A stretch of DNA of 64,000 bases from Flavobacterium aquiphilum. GTDB taxonomy: Bacteria; Bacteroidota; Bacteroidia; Flavobacteriales; Flavobacteriaceae. The stretch lies in contig NZ_CP114288.1 in the NCBI RefSeq assembly GCF_027111335.1, forward strand, positions 124,001-188,000, written 5' to 3'. Within the stretch, counting starts at the first letter, position 1. The number at the start of each line of letters is the position of its first letter. The translations under genes were made by a program, and so were the position numbers. The notes below the pieces were generated by a model that had not been told where the DNA came from, searched no databases, and was given only the letters and a program-made list of their open reading frames with translations. Shown here in pieces: positions 18,101 through 25,834 of the stretch.

Positions 18101-18620
18101 GAGTTTCAGTGGGGTATTTTACGGTTATGTTATCGCCAATATGGATTTTGTGATCCTAATGACGATGATGGGAATCATTTCGCTGGCGGGTATCGTGGTG
18201 AAGAACGGAATCGTATTAATGGATTTCTTTGTATTGTTATTAGACAAAAAAGTAGCTGATAATCATTTACAAAGCCACAACGATTTAACGCTTGAAGAAA
18301 TCAAGGAAGTTATCATCGAATCCGGTAAATCGAGGCTGCGCCCTGTATTGCTTACGGCTCTTACGGCGGTACTGGGATTGATCCCGCTGGCGATTGGACT
18401 GAACTTTGACTTCTTCTCCTTAATAACCGACTTGAATCCGCACATTTTCATGGGAGGGGACAACGTGATTTTCTGGGGACCATTGGCCTGGACCATCATC
18501 TTCGGATTAACTTATGCCACAGTCTTGACCCTGATTATGGTACCGGTGATGTTCTACTTGGTAAAAAGAACCAAATACTGGTTAAGAGATTGGAGAAAAG
18601 AGCATCCTATCGAAGAATAA
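15156..18620 (+). CDS. RND efflux permease with two extra membrane segments
   Basis: A 1154-residue RND exporter, about 100 residues longer than AcrB. Proton-relay residues are in place: Asp pair at about 411-412 (GMLVDDGIVVVD) and Lys at about 1016 (GIVVKNGIVLMDF). Much of the extra length lies between helices 6 and 7, the cytoplasmic link between the two halves: residues ~505-565 hold two additional hydrophobic stretches (IIFTIIAVIFVLLGNIY and IGHLAIISFALMWLYKL). Another insertion is near the C-terminus before helix 12. Partner adaptor and TolC are directly upstream and the operon ends at the terminator 18642-18678. Substrate unknown. Confidence 0.94.
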   Translation: MSHQNKEFGISSWAVENRVTVYILTLLIVITGVIAYITMPREDFPEIIENKIYISSVFPGNSAEDVEKLIIKPLEKEFKNISGVTKMTSSSFQDYGMIIVEFDDKVTILDAKTKIKDKVDIVKADPDWPNLDNGSKVEPSVFELNISEEVPILNINLQGNYTTQQLKKYGELLQDDIEEIPEVKKVDILGVDDKEVEIAVDIFKMTAAQVSFDDIQNAVKYENMTLSGGNLISQGSRNNIRIVGEIKDPKELEDIIVKHNGGTVYLKDIAVIKFKEKEKTTYAREKGTEVVMLNVKKRSNQNMISAIEQVKEKIKEAQASYLPSNLKIELTNDQSSRVEHQVDELSNHIIFGIVLVMIVLMFTMGLRNSLFVGAAIPLSMLMAFSILSMFGLTLNTMVLFGLVMGLGMLVDDGIVVVDNVFANMKKGMPRFEASKIGIGEIAWPVISSTATTLMAFLPFALWPGTMGKFMKYFPMTLTVTLSASLFVAMVVNAAMTGGSMDIEDKNVTKRSAKIYSIIFTIIAVIFVLLGNIYDSKLARAIGHLAIISFALMWLYKLKLYQWTQDFQHSFFPRMEEKYKIFLAKVLTKRRAWFALAGIIGMLFLSFILLGVFPRKVLFFPDNIPNQVIAYIEYPQGTDIEKTNKATLFVEKQVIDILSKYIDPKTNKNFLAESIVSQVGVGAGNPNVDAGSASETPFKGKVTVNFSEFKFRRGINTSDILEEIRGKVKGIAGAKVTVEKDYNGPPAGYPISIQLTGSDYDEMLKEADKMITFINTKNIPGIERLSVDVNKESPELEVKVDRVSAGSLGVSTGQLGFNLRRSVYGQEISTYKEGDDDYNITMRMQDDQRKNENILFNQSLTFRNQTNGQMMQVPISAVSQTEKTTTYNQIKRKNQKRIMTVYSNVLTGFNGDEITKQIAADLKGYELPKGITYSFSGVQEEQGKNQSFLFYALFLAMAGITIIIVLQFNSVSKTIVILFTVLLSFSGVFYGYVIANMDFVILMTMMGIISLAGIVVKNGIVLMDFFVLLLDKKVADNHLQSHNDLTLEEIKEVIIESGKSRLRPVLLTALTAVLGLIPLAIGLNFDFFSLITDLNPHIFMGGDNVIFWGPLAWTIIFGLTYATVLTLIMVPVMFYLVKRTKYWLRDWRKEHPIEE

Positions 18621-18641
18621 TTTTTTAAATTTTATATAAAT

Positions 18642-18678
18642 AAAACCACCTGAAATTTGATTTTGGGTGGTTTTTTTT
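18642..18678 (+). terminator. Terminator of the second efflux operon
   Basis: AAAACCACC (18642-18650) pairs with GGTGGTTTT (18666-18674), followed by more T residues; 22 bases after the RND stop. Confidence 0.88.
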
Positions 18679-18756
18679 GTTGTTGGATAGAGAAATACGT
18701 TATTATATAGACAAAATTCCACAATACATCTGCAACGCCATTTGAAAATAAATCTT

Positions 18757-18764
18757 TACTTTTG
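18757..18764 (+). promoter_or_regulatory. Probable -7 element before the antitoxin gene
   Basis: TACTTTTG matches TAnnTTTG perfectly. Transcription would start near 18771, which disfavours the ATG at 18775 and supports a start at 18784 or 18790. The only nearby upstream TTTG (18741-18744) is too close for a normal -33 element, so this is half a promoter. Confidence 0.45.
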
Positions 18765-18783
18765 AATAATAAAAATGTTGGTT

Positions 18784-19017
18784 ATGGATATGACAGCCCA
18801 AATAAAAAAGAACTTAATTTCTAGAATTAAAGATTCTAAGGATTTGAACTTTCTAAATGCGCTTCAAACTATATTTGATTCGTCAGAACAAGCCTTATAT
18901 CAATTATCTGCAGAACAACAATCTTCAATTGAAATTGGCAGAAACGAAATCAAAGAGGGAAAATTTCACAACAACGATGAAGTAATTTCTGAAATGAGAG
19001 AATGGCTAAAAAAGTGA
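18784..19017 (+). CDS. Antitoxin-like protein of a type II toxin-antitoxin pair
   Basis: A short (77 residues from ATG 18784; ATG 18775 and 18790 are alternatives) acidic, helical protein with the layout of small antitoxins: a helical N-terminal half and a C-terminal segment IEIGRNEIKEGKFHNNDEVISEMREWLKK, whose pattern (IxxGxxxIxxGxxxxxxEVxxxxxxWL) is common in antitoxins paired with RelE/ParE toxins of Bacteroidota. Its last 16 bases overlap the first codons of the downstream toxin frame, as in working pairs. Since the toxin frame is broken, this gene may now be free-standing. Confidence 0.75.
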   Translation: MDMTAQIKKNLISRIKDSKDLNFLNALQTIFDSSEQALYQLSAEQQSSIEIGRNEIKEGKFHNNDEVISEMREWLKK

Positions 19018-19301
19018 TAGTTTAGTCAAAAATTGCAAAACTTCAATTTGCAACTGTTTTGGAATATTATGTTGAGAGAGATGGTAATCCAAATTATAGT
19101 TTAAAACTACTTAAAGAAGTAGAAGACTTATTAAATACACTTTCTAACTCTGAACTAATTAGAAGACTGACTTCAAATAAATTTACACGTGTAATTCCAA
19201 TGAAAGTTTATCTTATTTTCTATGAAATAAATGAAGATAGAATTGAGATTGTATCCTTTTGGGATAACCGTCAGGATGTTGAACACAGAAAAATAAAATA
19301 A
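19002..19301 (+). pseudogene. RelE/ParE-type toxin gene interrupted by one TAG codon
   Basis: Read from the ATG at 19002, inside the antitoxin gene, the frame gives MAKKVIV, then TAG at 19023-19025, then continues in the same frame without further stops to 19301: SKIAKLQFATVLEYYVERDG and so on to FWDNRQDVEHRKI. The whole 99-codon frame has the size and pattern of a RelE/ParE toxin (the late KVYLIFYEINEDRIEIVSFWDNRQD is the typical central strand and C-terminal part), and related proteins carry Trp at this place in my memory, so a single TGG to TAG change explains the break. A TTG at 19059 could restart translation, but would lose the first strand. Either a recent loss of function or, less likely, readthrough. 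Confidence 0.75.
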
Positions 19302-19629
19302 TAACAAAGCACAACCTCGTTTACTGATTTTAAACGTGGTTTATTGTTTTGGATAATTAAATATCTCCAAAAATCCCTCTGCCTGCCTACTAGCCCTGAT
19401 TGCTTCGCCAGTTCGCTACACTCGTGTTAGCCGATATCCTCGTATCTCGTCTTTTGGGACGAGAGGAGAGATAAAGGCAAGAGCAGGAACCCATGTCTCC
19501 CGATAAAGCCGATTCTTTCGCTCCTTATTATTTTCAAAATTTAGCAAAGAATTGGCATTGAAAAATTTAAAGATTTCGGCTTTTGTAATTTACCTTTGCA
19601 AAACTTAAAAAAGCCCCATCGAATTCAAA
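19302..19629. repeat. Intergenic stretch with a REP-like element and a -7 element
   Basis: No gene. From about 19389 to 19500 there is GC-richer sequence that begins ACTAGCCCTGAT, the same 12 bases as the element inside the nuo operon (31728), holds a small hairpin TCTCGTC (19445-19451) with GACGAGA (19458-19464), and later has GAGCAGGAAC, resembling that element's right end. It is probably a degenerate copy of the same family. TACCTTTG at 19591-19598 is a perfect -7 element for the gene at 19630; no TTG at the right distance. Confidence 0.5.
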
Positions 19630-20868
19630 ATGAACCGAGAACATTATATCCCATTTGATAAGGAATTTCTGCTCGATGAACAACTGGCGGAATATGCTGG
19701 TGACGAAAAACAGGTCGAGGATTTCAAGAAGCTGTTTGACATTATTGAACATTATTATCACCACGAAGCCTTTAACCTGATTCGGAACATAAAAAAGAAT
19801 TACGCTTTTTTTGACCCTGATCTGCCTGCCAAAGAAAGAGAGGCTTTTAAAGGGAAAAGCGACTTTTCGGTTTTTAAAGACACCTTGATTAAAGTACTGG
19901 AACTAAGCAATTATTCGAAAGTGAGCCAGGAAGTTTTGGACAAGGCTTTTAAGGATTCGGATTTGATAGGATTGAAACTGGACATTGATTTGGACGTCTA
20001 TAAAGACTATGAGATATATGTTAGGGGTCAGCATACTGCCAAAGAAAAGGTCACTAAATACTTTTTTTGGAAGAAAAAAATTGAGGTCGAGTATTATGAC
20101 CGTGTAATGATTTACCTCAAATATCACGATGCGGATTATTACAAAAAGAAAAAGCTTAAAAAACACAAATCATTAATAGAACCCGGAACTGTCGTTTTGA
20201 AGATTTTCAAACGTGTTCCAAAAAATGACTTGGAAACCATATTCCCGAATGCCACGCCCAAAATGTCGTTAACCGACAAGCTGTTATTATGGGTTCCGGG
20301 CGTTGTGGGTGGTATTTCCTTATTGAGTGCCAAAGTAATTCCGGCGCTGATTAAAATGCAGGCAGCTTATCAATCGGGTGAAACTATTGATCTTTTGAAC
20401 AGCAAAACCTCCTTAAATCAAGGTTTGATTGCTCTTGGGATTTTGGGTGCTTACTTATTCCGCCAATACAACAACTTTGTGAACAAGAAAATAAAGTATT
20501 CCAAAATGCTTTCGGACAGCCTTTATTTCAAAAATATAGGAAATAACAGCGGTGCTTTTTATTCTTTATTAAACTCTTCAGAAGAGGAAGTTTTGAAGGA
20601 AACAATCCTTGCCTACTCCTTTTTGAACCGAAGCAAAATACCGTTATCGGCTGACGAACTCGACCATCAAATTGAATCTTGGTTTAAAACAAAACACAAT
20701 ACCGATCTTGATTTTGACGTGAAAGAAGCATTGCAGAAATTAAAAAACAGTGACCTTGGCATTAAAACCAATGGCAAGTGGAAAGTTATTCCTTTGGAAC
20801 AAGCGCTTATAAGGATTGACGAGATCTGGGACGGTGTTTTTGATTATAGCAAATTGGCCTCGAACTGA
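19630..20868 (+). CDS. DUF3754 (TMEM143-like) membrane protein
   Basis: A 412-residue protein that matches the DUF3754 / TMEM143 pattern: an N-terminal helical part, a basic region (FFWKKKIEVEYYDRVMIYLKY), KSLIEPGTVVLKIFKRVPKNDLETIFPNA, then a hydrophobic region with two membrane segments at about 222-245 (LLLWVPGVVGGISLLSAKVIPALI) and 263-280 (LIALGILGAYLFRQY), and a soluble C-terminus beginning YSKMLSDSLYFKNIGNN, the most conserved part of the family. Function unknown; the family also occurs in plants and mitochondria. Transcribed alone from the -7 element at 19591. Confidence 0.75.
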   Translation: MNREHYIPFDKEFLLDEQLAEYAGDEKQVEDFKKLFDIIEHYYHHEAFNLIRNIKKNYAFFDPDLPAKEREAFKGKSDFSVFKDTLIKVLELSNYSKVSQEVLDKAFKDSDLIGLKLDIDLDVYKDYEIYVRGQHTAKEKVTKYFFWKKKIEVEYYDRVMIYLKYHDADYYKKKKLKKHKSLIEPGTVVLKIFKRVPKNDLETIFPNATPKMSLTDKLLLWVPGVVGGISLLSAKVIPALIKMQAAYQSGETIDLLNSKTSLNQGLIALGILGAYLFRQYNNFVNKKIKYSKMLSDSLYFKNIGNNSGAFYSLLNSSEEEVLKETILAYSFLNRSKIPLSADELDHQIESWFKTKHNTDLDFDVKEALQKLKNSDLGIKTNGKWKVIPLEQALIRIDEIWDGVFDYSKLASN

Positions 20869-20895
20869 CATCCAGCAATCTCGAAATTCATGAAA

Positions 20896-20948
20896 TTGCC
20901 ACAGATTCACAGATTTTAAAATCATTTTAATCTGTGAATCTGTGGCAA
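20896..20948. repeat. 20-bp perfect inverted repeat
   Basis: TTGCCACAGATTCACAGATT (20896-20915) is the exact reverse complement of 20929-20948, with a 13-base loop. Each arm itself contains the direct repeat CACAGATT. It lies 27 bases after the DUF3754 stop and before a separate terminator. The word is of a kind that recurs between flavobacterial genes, so a dispersed REP-like element is likely. Confidence 0.7.
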
Positions 20949-21000
20949 ATAAATATTGTTTAGAAGCTAAAATCAAATACTTTTCTACATAAAACACAAA

Positions 21001-21031
21001 AAAGGAGAAAATCACAACGGTTTTCTCCTTT
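21001..21031. terminator. Bidirectional terminator between converging genes
   Basis: AAAGGAGAAAA (21001-21011) and TTTTCTCCTTT (21021-21031) form an 11-bp stem with a 9-base loop. T runs follow on both strands, serving the plus-strand DUF3754 gene and the minus-strand DUF4242 gene that ends at 21049. Confidence 0.88.
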
Positions 21032-21048
21032 TTTATAAACTTCAAAAG

Positions 21049-21321
21049 CTATTCGGCTGTGACAGGATCAATTATTTCAGAAACAAGGCTTATTTTGTTG
21101 GCTGGAAAACCACCTTTATCGGCATGTTCCCGAATCATTTCTTCATTTGGGGCAATGTAAACACAATAAATTTTGTCATCGGTTACATAACTGTGTTTCC
21201 ATTGTATTTCAGGCCCCATTTTTCTTAGAACTTCACAAGAAGCATTCGAAATTTCTTTTAATTGTTCTGGTGTTAAATTCCCCGCGTTGGGAATTTCTCT
21301 TTCAATAACATACTTTGGCAT
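21049..21321 (-). CDS. DUF4242 family small protein
   Basis: A 90-residue cytoplasmic protein without signal peptide. The pattern MPKYVIEREIPNAGNLT, then IQWKHSYVTDDKIYCVYIAPNEEMIREHADKGGFPANKI is that of DUF4242 (ferredoxin-like fold; some relatives bind nickel). The conserved W-x-x-S-Y segment and the HA-x-x-x-G-F-P motif are complete. Apparently monocistronic. Confidence 0.85.
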   Translation of the reverse strand: MPKYVIEREIPNAGNLTPEQLKEISNASCEVLRKMGPEIQWKHSYVTDDKIYCVYIAPNEEMIREHADKGGFPANKISLVSEIIDPVTAE

Positions 21322-21687
21322 AGTAATTAGATTAAAAAAGTTAGAATAAAATAATTATAGAAAATCTCTTTTTGAATCCGCTTTAGTAAACAACAAAAGG
21401 AATGAAAGAGATTAATGCTGAAAGGGGCAGTTACATCAATTGTTTTTTAAATTTAAAATTTAAAAAAAACACTAAACAGTCAAAATCGGCTAATACAGTA
21501 ACCTATATAAGCCGATTTCTTAACAAACACAAATTTTATAATTCGGAACGCTTACAAATAGATATTTAAACTAACTGGTTCTCTATTTCACCCCAAATTA
21601 TATGTTGTATTTCAACATTAAAGTTACAACAAATACATATAAAAAACTCAGACTTAACAAAGTTATAACATTGAAAATCAACAATAA
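21322..21687. other. Intergenic stretch, mostly without recognisable features
   Basis: No gene. A 9-bp inverted repeat, AAATCGGCT (21483-21491) with AGCCGATTT (21510-21518), could be a hairpin. CAAAGTTA at 21658-21665 is a -7 element on the minus strand, but far from the DUF4242 start. I cannot place that gene's promoter with confidence. Confidence 0.3.
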
Positions 21688-21723
21688 AAAAAGGAGAAAA
21701 CCTATGAAAGCTTTCTCCTTTTT
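21688..21723 (-). terminator. Terminator of the MORN-repeat gene
   Basis: AAAAAGGAGAAA (21688-21699) pairs with TTTCTCCTTTTT (21712-21723), a 12-bp stem with a 12-base loop, 20 bases past the stop of the minus-strand gene and with a U tract on that strand. Confidence 0.85.
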
Positions 21724-21743
21724 CTAAAATTAACTATTTGTTG

Positions 21744-22106
21744 TTATTCATTTGAAGTTGCAAATGCATCTTGTCTCCAATTTTTAATTTTTGCAACTTG
21801 GTTATTGGAGAAATCTACTTCAGCAAGGCTATTTTTTCCGTCTTTTTGAGACCAGAAAAACCATTTGCCAGTTTTTACTCCCGCTGTATATTCTCCTGAG
21901 GCAATCTTGTCTCCTGATTCATTGTAAGAAACCCATAGTCCTTCCAATTTACCATTTTCAAAATAACCTTCTTGTTGTACCTGTCCATTTTCATAAAAAT
22001 AGGTAGCTTTAATTTTTTTTCCAAATGGTTCTAAAACAGGTTTCGCATCTTGAGCAAAAACAACCCCTGAGAATAATAACGCCACTAAGATTCCAAGCTT
22101 TTTCAT
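21744..22106 (-). CDS. Exported MORN-repeat protein
   Basis: A 120-residue secreted protein with a signal peptide (MKKLGILVALLFSGVVFAQ) and two to three MORN_2-type repeats (YFYENGQVQQEGYFENGKLEGLWVSYNESG, then ASGEYTAGVKTGKWFFW). Such proteins are often labelled YwqK-family antitoxins in databases, but nothing here suggests toxin neutralisation; a cell-envelope role is as likely. CAAAATTA at 22141-22148 is a perfect -7 element on the minus strand (TAATTTTG), placing the transcript start about 25-30 bases before the ATG. Terminator at 21688-21723. Confidence 0.8.
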   Translation of the reverse strand: MKKLGILVALLFSGVVFAQDAKPVLEPFGKKIKATYFYENGQVQQEGYFENGKLEGLWVSYNESGDKIASGEYTAGVKTGKWFFWSQKDGKNSLAEVDFSNNQVAKIKNWRQDAFATSNE

Positions 22107-22140
22107 ATCGTTAGTTTTTAATTGTTTATATCTTTTTTAT

Positions 22141-22148
22141 CAAAATTA
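22141..22148 (-). promoter_or_regulatory. -7 element of the MORN-repeat gene
   Basis: On the minus strand this reads TAATTTTG, a full match to TAnnTTTG, 35 bases upstream of the start codon. No TTG lies at the right distance. Confidence 0.45.
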
Positions 22149-22389
22149 GAGACAATTTTTACATTAAAAAAACATTTTGGTAACAATTTCGTAACACAAA
22201 CGAAAACTTAACATTGGGAATCAAAAAAACGAGCATTTTTCAATCTTAACATATTGATTTTCAATAGTTAAAATACAAAAAATCAGTAATTTGCAATTTA
22301 TCTGAAATTATTAATTATCATTTTTGAAAAAAATAAAAATGCAAAACGCAAAAAATTGACTTTCACATTCTAAAATTCATAATTAGTCC

Positions 22390-22397
22390 TAAATTTG
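22390..22397 (+). promoter_or_regulatory. -7 element of aspS
   Basis: TAAATTTG, a full match to TAnnTTTG, 40 bases before the aspS ATG, giving a leader of about 34 bases. No TTG at the standard -33 spacing. The rest of the divergent gap 22107-22437 is AT-rich with nothing else visible. Confidence 0.5.
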
Positions 22398-22437
22398 CAC
22401 TCGCGCTAAAAAGAGCAAAAAAACTAAATTTTATATC

Positions 22438-24192
22438 ATGTACAGAAGTCATAATTGTGGCGAATTGAACGCCTCACATATCAATACAGAAGTTACACTT
22501 GCCGGATGGGTTCAAAAATCAAGGGATAAAGGATTTATGAATTGGGTTGATTTACGAGACCGTTACGGAATTACACAATTGATTTTTGACGAAAGCCGTA
22601 CTGTAAAAGAAGTTTTTGAAGCTGCCAAAACATTGGGACGCGAGTATGTGATTCAGGTAAAAGGAACTGTTATTGAGCGTGAAGCCAAAAACAAAAACAT
22701 TCCGACCGGAGAAATCGAGATCTTAGTTTCGGAACTGAACATTTTAAACGCAGCTTTGACGCCTCCGTTTACTATCGAAGATGAAACTGATGGTGGCGAA
22801 GACATCCGAATGAAATACCGTTACCTAGACATTCGAAGAAATCCTGTAAAAAACAGCCTTCTTTTCCGTCATAAAGTGGCAATGGAAGTGCGAAAATACC
22901 TTTCGGATTTAGATTTCTGCGAAGTGGAAACACCATACTTAATCAAATCAACTCCCGAAGGAGCAAGAGATTTCGTTGTGCCTTCCCGTATGAACGAAGG
23001 ACAATTCTATGCTTTGCCACAATCGCCGCAAACTTTTAAGCAATTATTGATGGTTGGCGGAATGGATAAATATTTCCAAATTGTGAAATGTTTCCGCGAC
23101 GAAGATTTACGTGCTGACCGTCAGCCTGAATTTACACAAATCGACTGCGAAATGGCTTTTGTTGAACAAGAAGACATTTTGAATGTTTTTGAAGGATTGA
23201 CCCGTCATTTGCTAAAAGAACTAAAAGGAATCGAAGTCGATAAATTCCCAAGGATGACTTACGAGCATGCGATGAAAACCTACGGTAACGACAAACCGGA
23301 TATCCGTTTCGGAATGGAATTTGGCGAGTTGAACCAATTCGCACAACACAAAGAATTCCCTGTTTTCAATGCAGCCGAATTGGTTGTTGGAATCGCGGTT
23401 CCTGGAGCTGGAAATTACACTCGTAAAGAAATTGATGCCTTAATTGACTGGGTGAAACGTCCGCAAGTAGGTGCCAGTGGAATGGTATATGTAAAATGCA
23501 ACGAGGACGGAACTTATAAATCATCCGTAGATAAATTTTACGATCAGGAAGATTTGACTAATTGGGCAAAAACTACAGGAGCAAAACCTGGTGATATGAT
23601 TTTTGTACTTTCAGGCCCTGCCGACAAAACAAGAACACAATTAAGCGCTTTGCGTATGGAACTGGCTACTCGTTTAGGTTTGAGAAATCCAGCCGAATTT
23701 GCACCACTTTGGGTAGTTGACTTCCCATTATTGGAATTCGACGAAGAAAGCGGACGTTACCACGCAATGCACCACCCATTTACATCTCCAAAACCGGAAG
23801 ACATGCACTTATTGGAAACTAATCCAGGAAAAGTGCGTGCCAATGCCTATGATATGGTTTTGAACGGAAATGAAATTGGTGGAGGCTCAATTCGTATTCA
23901 TGATAAAGCAACACAACAATTGATGTTTAAATATTTAGGTTTTACCGAAGAAGAAGCCAAAGCGCAATTTGGCTTCCTGATGGATGCTTTCCAATTTGGA
24001 GCACCGCCACATGGAGGCTTGGCTTTTGGACTAGATCGTCTAGTGGCTATTTTAGGGGGACAAGAAACAATTCGTGATTTTATCGCTTTCCCAAAAAACA
24101 ATTCGGGAAGAGATGTTATGATTGATGCTCCATCAATTATTGACGAATCACAATTAAAGGAATTGAATATTAAATTAAATTTAACAAATTAG
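22438..24192 (+). CDS. aspS: Aspartate--tRNA ligase
   Basis: A 584-residue class II aminoacyl-tRNA synthetase charging tRNA-Asp. An OB-fold anticodon-binding domain comes first (about residues 1-110, [31 protein letters not shown]). Catalytic motifs follow: [16 protein letters not shown], motif 2 [18 protein letters not shown] near residue 220, the bacterial GAD insertion (about 280-430), and motif 3 [15 protein letters not shown] near 535. The length and GAD insert are typical of bacterial AspRS. Monocistronic, from the -7 element at 22390. Confidence 0.97.
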   Translation: MYRSHNCGELNASHINTEVTLAGWVQKSRDKGFMNWVDLRDRYGITQLIFDESRTVKEVFEAAKTLGREYVIQVKGTVIEREAKNKNIPTGEIEILVSELNILNAALTPPFTIEDETDGGEDIRMKYRYLDIRRNPVKNSLLFRHKVAMEVRKYLSDLDFCEVETPYLIKSTPEGARDFVVPSRMNEGQFYALPQSPQTFKQLLMVGGMDKYFQIVKCFRDEDLRADRQPEFTQIDCEMAFVEQEDILNVFEGLTRHLLKELKGIEVDKFPRMTYEHAMKTYGNDKPDIRFGMEFGELNQFAQHKEFPVFNAAELVVGIAVPGAGNYTRKEIDALIDWVKRPQVGASGMVYVKCNEDGTYKSSVDKFYDQEDLTNWAKTTGAKPGDMIFVLSGPADKTRTQLSALRMELATRLGLRNPAEFAPLWVVDFPLLEFDEESGRYHAMHHPFTSPKPEDMHLLETNPGKVRANAYDMVLNGNEIGGGSIRIHDKATQQLMFKYLGFTEEEAKAQFGFLMDAFQFGAPPHGGLAFGLDRLVAILGGQETIRDFIAFPKNNSGRDVMIDAPSIIDESQLKELNIKLNLTN

Positions 24193-24300
24193 TCGAAAAC
24201 ATTGAATATCAATAATTTTAGAAAAAAATTTTGATAGAATGATTTTTGTATTATATTAAAGATTACATTTGTTTTATTATAAATTATTATTACTATTACA

Positions 24301-24495
24301 ATGCGTACAGGTACAGTTAAATTTTTCAATGAATCTAAAGGTTACGGATTCATTACAGACGAAGAAACAGGAAAAGACATTTTTGTTCATGCATCAGGGA
24401 TCAGCGCGGAAGAATTACGCGAAGGTGACCGAGTAAGTTATGAAGAAGAAGAAGGAAGAAAAGGAAAAGTAGCTGCTAAAGTAGCAGTTATCTAA
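24301..24495 (+). CDS. Cold-shock-domain protein (CspA family)
   Basis: A 64-residue single cold-shock domain with RNP1 (KGYGFI) and RNP2 (DIFVHAS), binding single-stranded RNA or DNA as a chaperone. TACATTTG at 24264-24271 is a perfect -7 element, predicting a ~25-base leader; a TTTG lies 15 bases upstream of it, shorter than usual spacing. Followed by its own terminator. Confidence 0.93.
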   Translation: MRTGTVKFFNESKGYGFITDEETGKDIFVHASGISAEELREGDRVSYEEEEGRKGKVAAKVAVI

Positions 24496-24537
24496 GCATA
24501 AAAATAATTTCATATTTTTTGCAAGAGCGTCTAAAAG

Positions 24538-24563
24538 AACGTTCCGATTAATTTCGGAACGTT
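24538..24563 (+). terminator. Terminator of the cold-shock gene
   Basis: AACGTTCCGA (24538-24547) pairs with TCGGAACGTT (24554-24563), 6-base loop, then a long T run. Confidence 0.92.
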
Positions 24564-24672
24564 TTTTTTTGCGATATTCTCACTATAAAGCCTCTCAAAT
24601 ATGACATTATTTATAACAGATCAAAATAATGAGAATTTATAAATTTTTCTTAAACTAATTTTGATTTTCTAC

Positions 24673-24703
24673 TTGTGATTTACACTCACTAAAGCTATCT
24701 TTG
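24673..24703 (+). promoter_or_regulatory. Promoter of the nuo operon
   Basis: TTG at 24673-24675, 20 bases, TATCTTTG at 24696-24703 (perfect TAnnTTTG). Transcription would start near 24710. This rules out the upstream ATG at 24703 and fixes the nuoA start at 24736. Confidence 0.75.
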
Positions 24704-24735
24704 TGCATCGATTTTTAAGCAAAACATTTTCAATC

Positions 24736-25101
24736 ATGCAATCCGAACAAATAAACTATATTCCAGTCTTTATGCAGCTAGCTTTGGCTGTGGTATTTGT
24801 AGTAGCCGTAATCATAATTTCAGGCAAACTTGGACCAAAAAGATCATCGGAAAACAAAGACCGAAACTTTGAATGTGGTATCGAATCAATAGGAAACGCC
24901 AGAATCCCATTTTCTGTAAAATATTTCCTTGTTGCCATCTTGTTTGTTCTTTTTGATGTCGAAGTAATCTTTCTATACCCTTGGGCCGTGAATTTCAAAG
25001 ACTTAGGTATTGAAGGAATGATAAAAATGATTATCTTTATGATGCTTCTTTTGGTTGGTTTTTTCTATATCATCAAGAAGAAAGGTTTAGAATGGGAATA
25101 A
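24736..25101 (+). CDS. nuoA: NADH-quinone oxidoreductase subunit A
   Basis: A 121-residue membrane subunit of complex I with three transmembrane helices (about residues 10-30, 60-85 and 92-114). The conserved loop after helix 1 is present (KRSSENKDRNFECGIESIG, with the ECG-E motif near the quinone site), as is FDVEVIFLYPWA. I start at 24736 (MQSEQINYIPVF) on promoter position and family length. First gene of the 14-gene operon. Confidence 0.95.
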   Translation: MQSEQINYIPVFMQLALAVVFVVAVIIISGKLGPKRSSENKDRNFECGIESIGNARIPFSVKYFLVAILFVLFDVEVIFLYPWAVNFKDLGIEGMIKMIIFMMLLLVGFFYIIKKKGLEWE

Positions 25102-25280
25102 AAAGTAAATTCAAATTTTAGGTATTTAGTCTTAAATTTAATTTCAATAATTCGAAAACAGGATTTAAGACGCAAAAATCCGAAATTGAAATTCATTAAT
25201 TAAAACGATTTTATAAAACATTGATTCTGGCTTTAGGATCGCCAAGAAGCTAAATCCGAAATCTAAAAAATAAAAACAAA

Positions 25281-25829
25281 ATGAGCGATTCAAAAATAAA
25301 TATGGTAGCTCCTCCGGAAGGTGTTGTTGGTGAAGGTTTCTTCGCTACAAAACTAAATGATGTGGTAGGATTAGCACGTGCCAATTCGCTTTGGCCTTTA
25401 CCTTTTGCAACTTCTTGTTGCGGAATCGAATTTATGGCTACAATGGCTTCACATTATGATTTGGCCCGTTTTGGCTCCGAAAGAGTAAGTTTCTCTCCTC
25501 GTCAAGCCGACATGCTACTAGTAATGGGGACTATTTCAAAAAAAATGGCTCCAATTTTACGCCAAGTTTACGAACAAATGGCTGAACCAAGATGGGTAAT
25601 CGCTGTTGGTGCTTGTGCCACTTCAGGTGGAATTTTTGATACTTATTCTGTTTTACAAGGAATTGACAAAGTGATTCCGGTTGACGTATATGTTCCTGGT
25701 TGCCCACCACGTCCGGAACAAATCGTAGATGGAGTTATGAGATTACAGGAGTTAGTAAAAAACGAATCCGTAAGAAGAAGAAGTTCCCCGGAGTACCAAG
25801 AATTATTGGCATCTTATAACATTCAATAA
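25281..25829 (+). CDS. nuoB: NADH-quinone oxidoreductase subunit B
   Basis: A 182-residue peripheral subunit carrying the N2 [4Fe-4S] cluster, the last electron carrier before quinone. Ligands are visible: adjacent Cys pair in SCCGIEFMA, Cys in VGACATSGG and Cys in VPGCPPRPE. The 179-base gap before it is the largest one in the first half of the operon and contains only AT-rich, partly self-complementary sequence (AATTTCAAT and ATTGAAATT), with no terminator. Confidence 0.96.
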   Translation: MSDSKINMVAPPEGVVGEGFFATKLNDVVGLARANSLWPLPFATSCCGIEFMATMASHYDLARFGSERVSFSPRQADMLLVMGTISKKMAPILRQVYEQMAEPRWVIAVGACATSGGIFDTYSVLQGIDKVIPVDVYVPGCPPRPEQIVDGVMRLQELVKNESVRRRSSPEYQELLASYNIQ

Positions 25830-25834
25830 GTAAA

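Noticed and set aside
18741..18744. TTTG as the -33 element for the antitoxin promoter
   Set aside because: Only 12 bases from the -7 element, far from the usual 19-21.
19059..19301. Intact 80-codon toxin starting at TTG
   Set aside because: The reading frame clearly continues upstream to an ATG inside the antitoxin gene, with only a TAG between; the short version would miss the first strand of the fold.
24703..24738. nuoA start at ATG 24703
   Set aside because: That ATG overlaps the end of the -7 promoter element and would not be transcribed.
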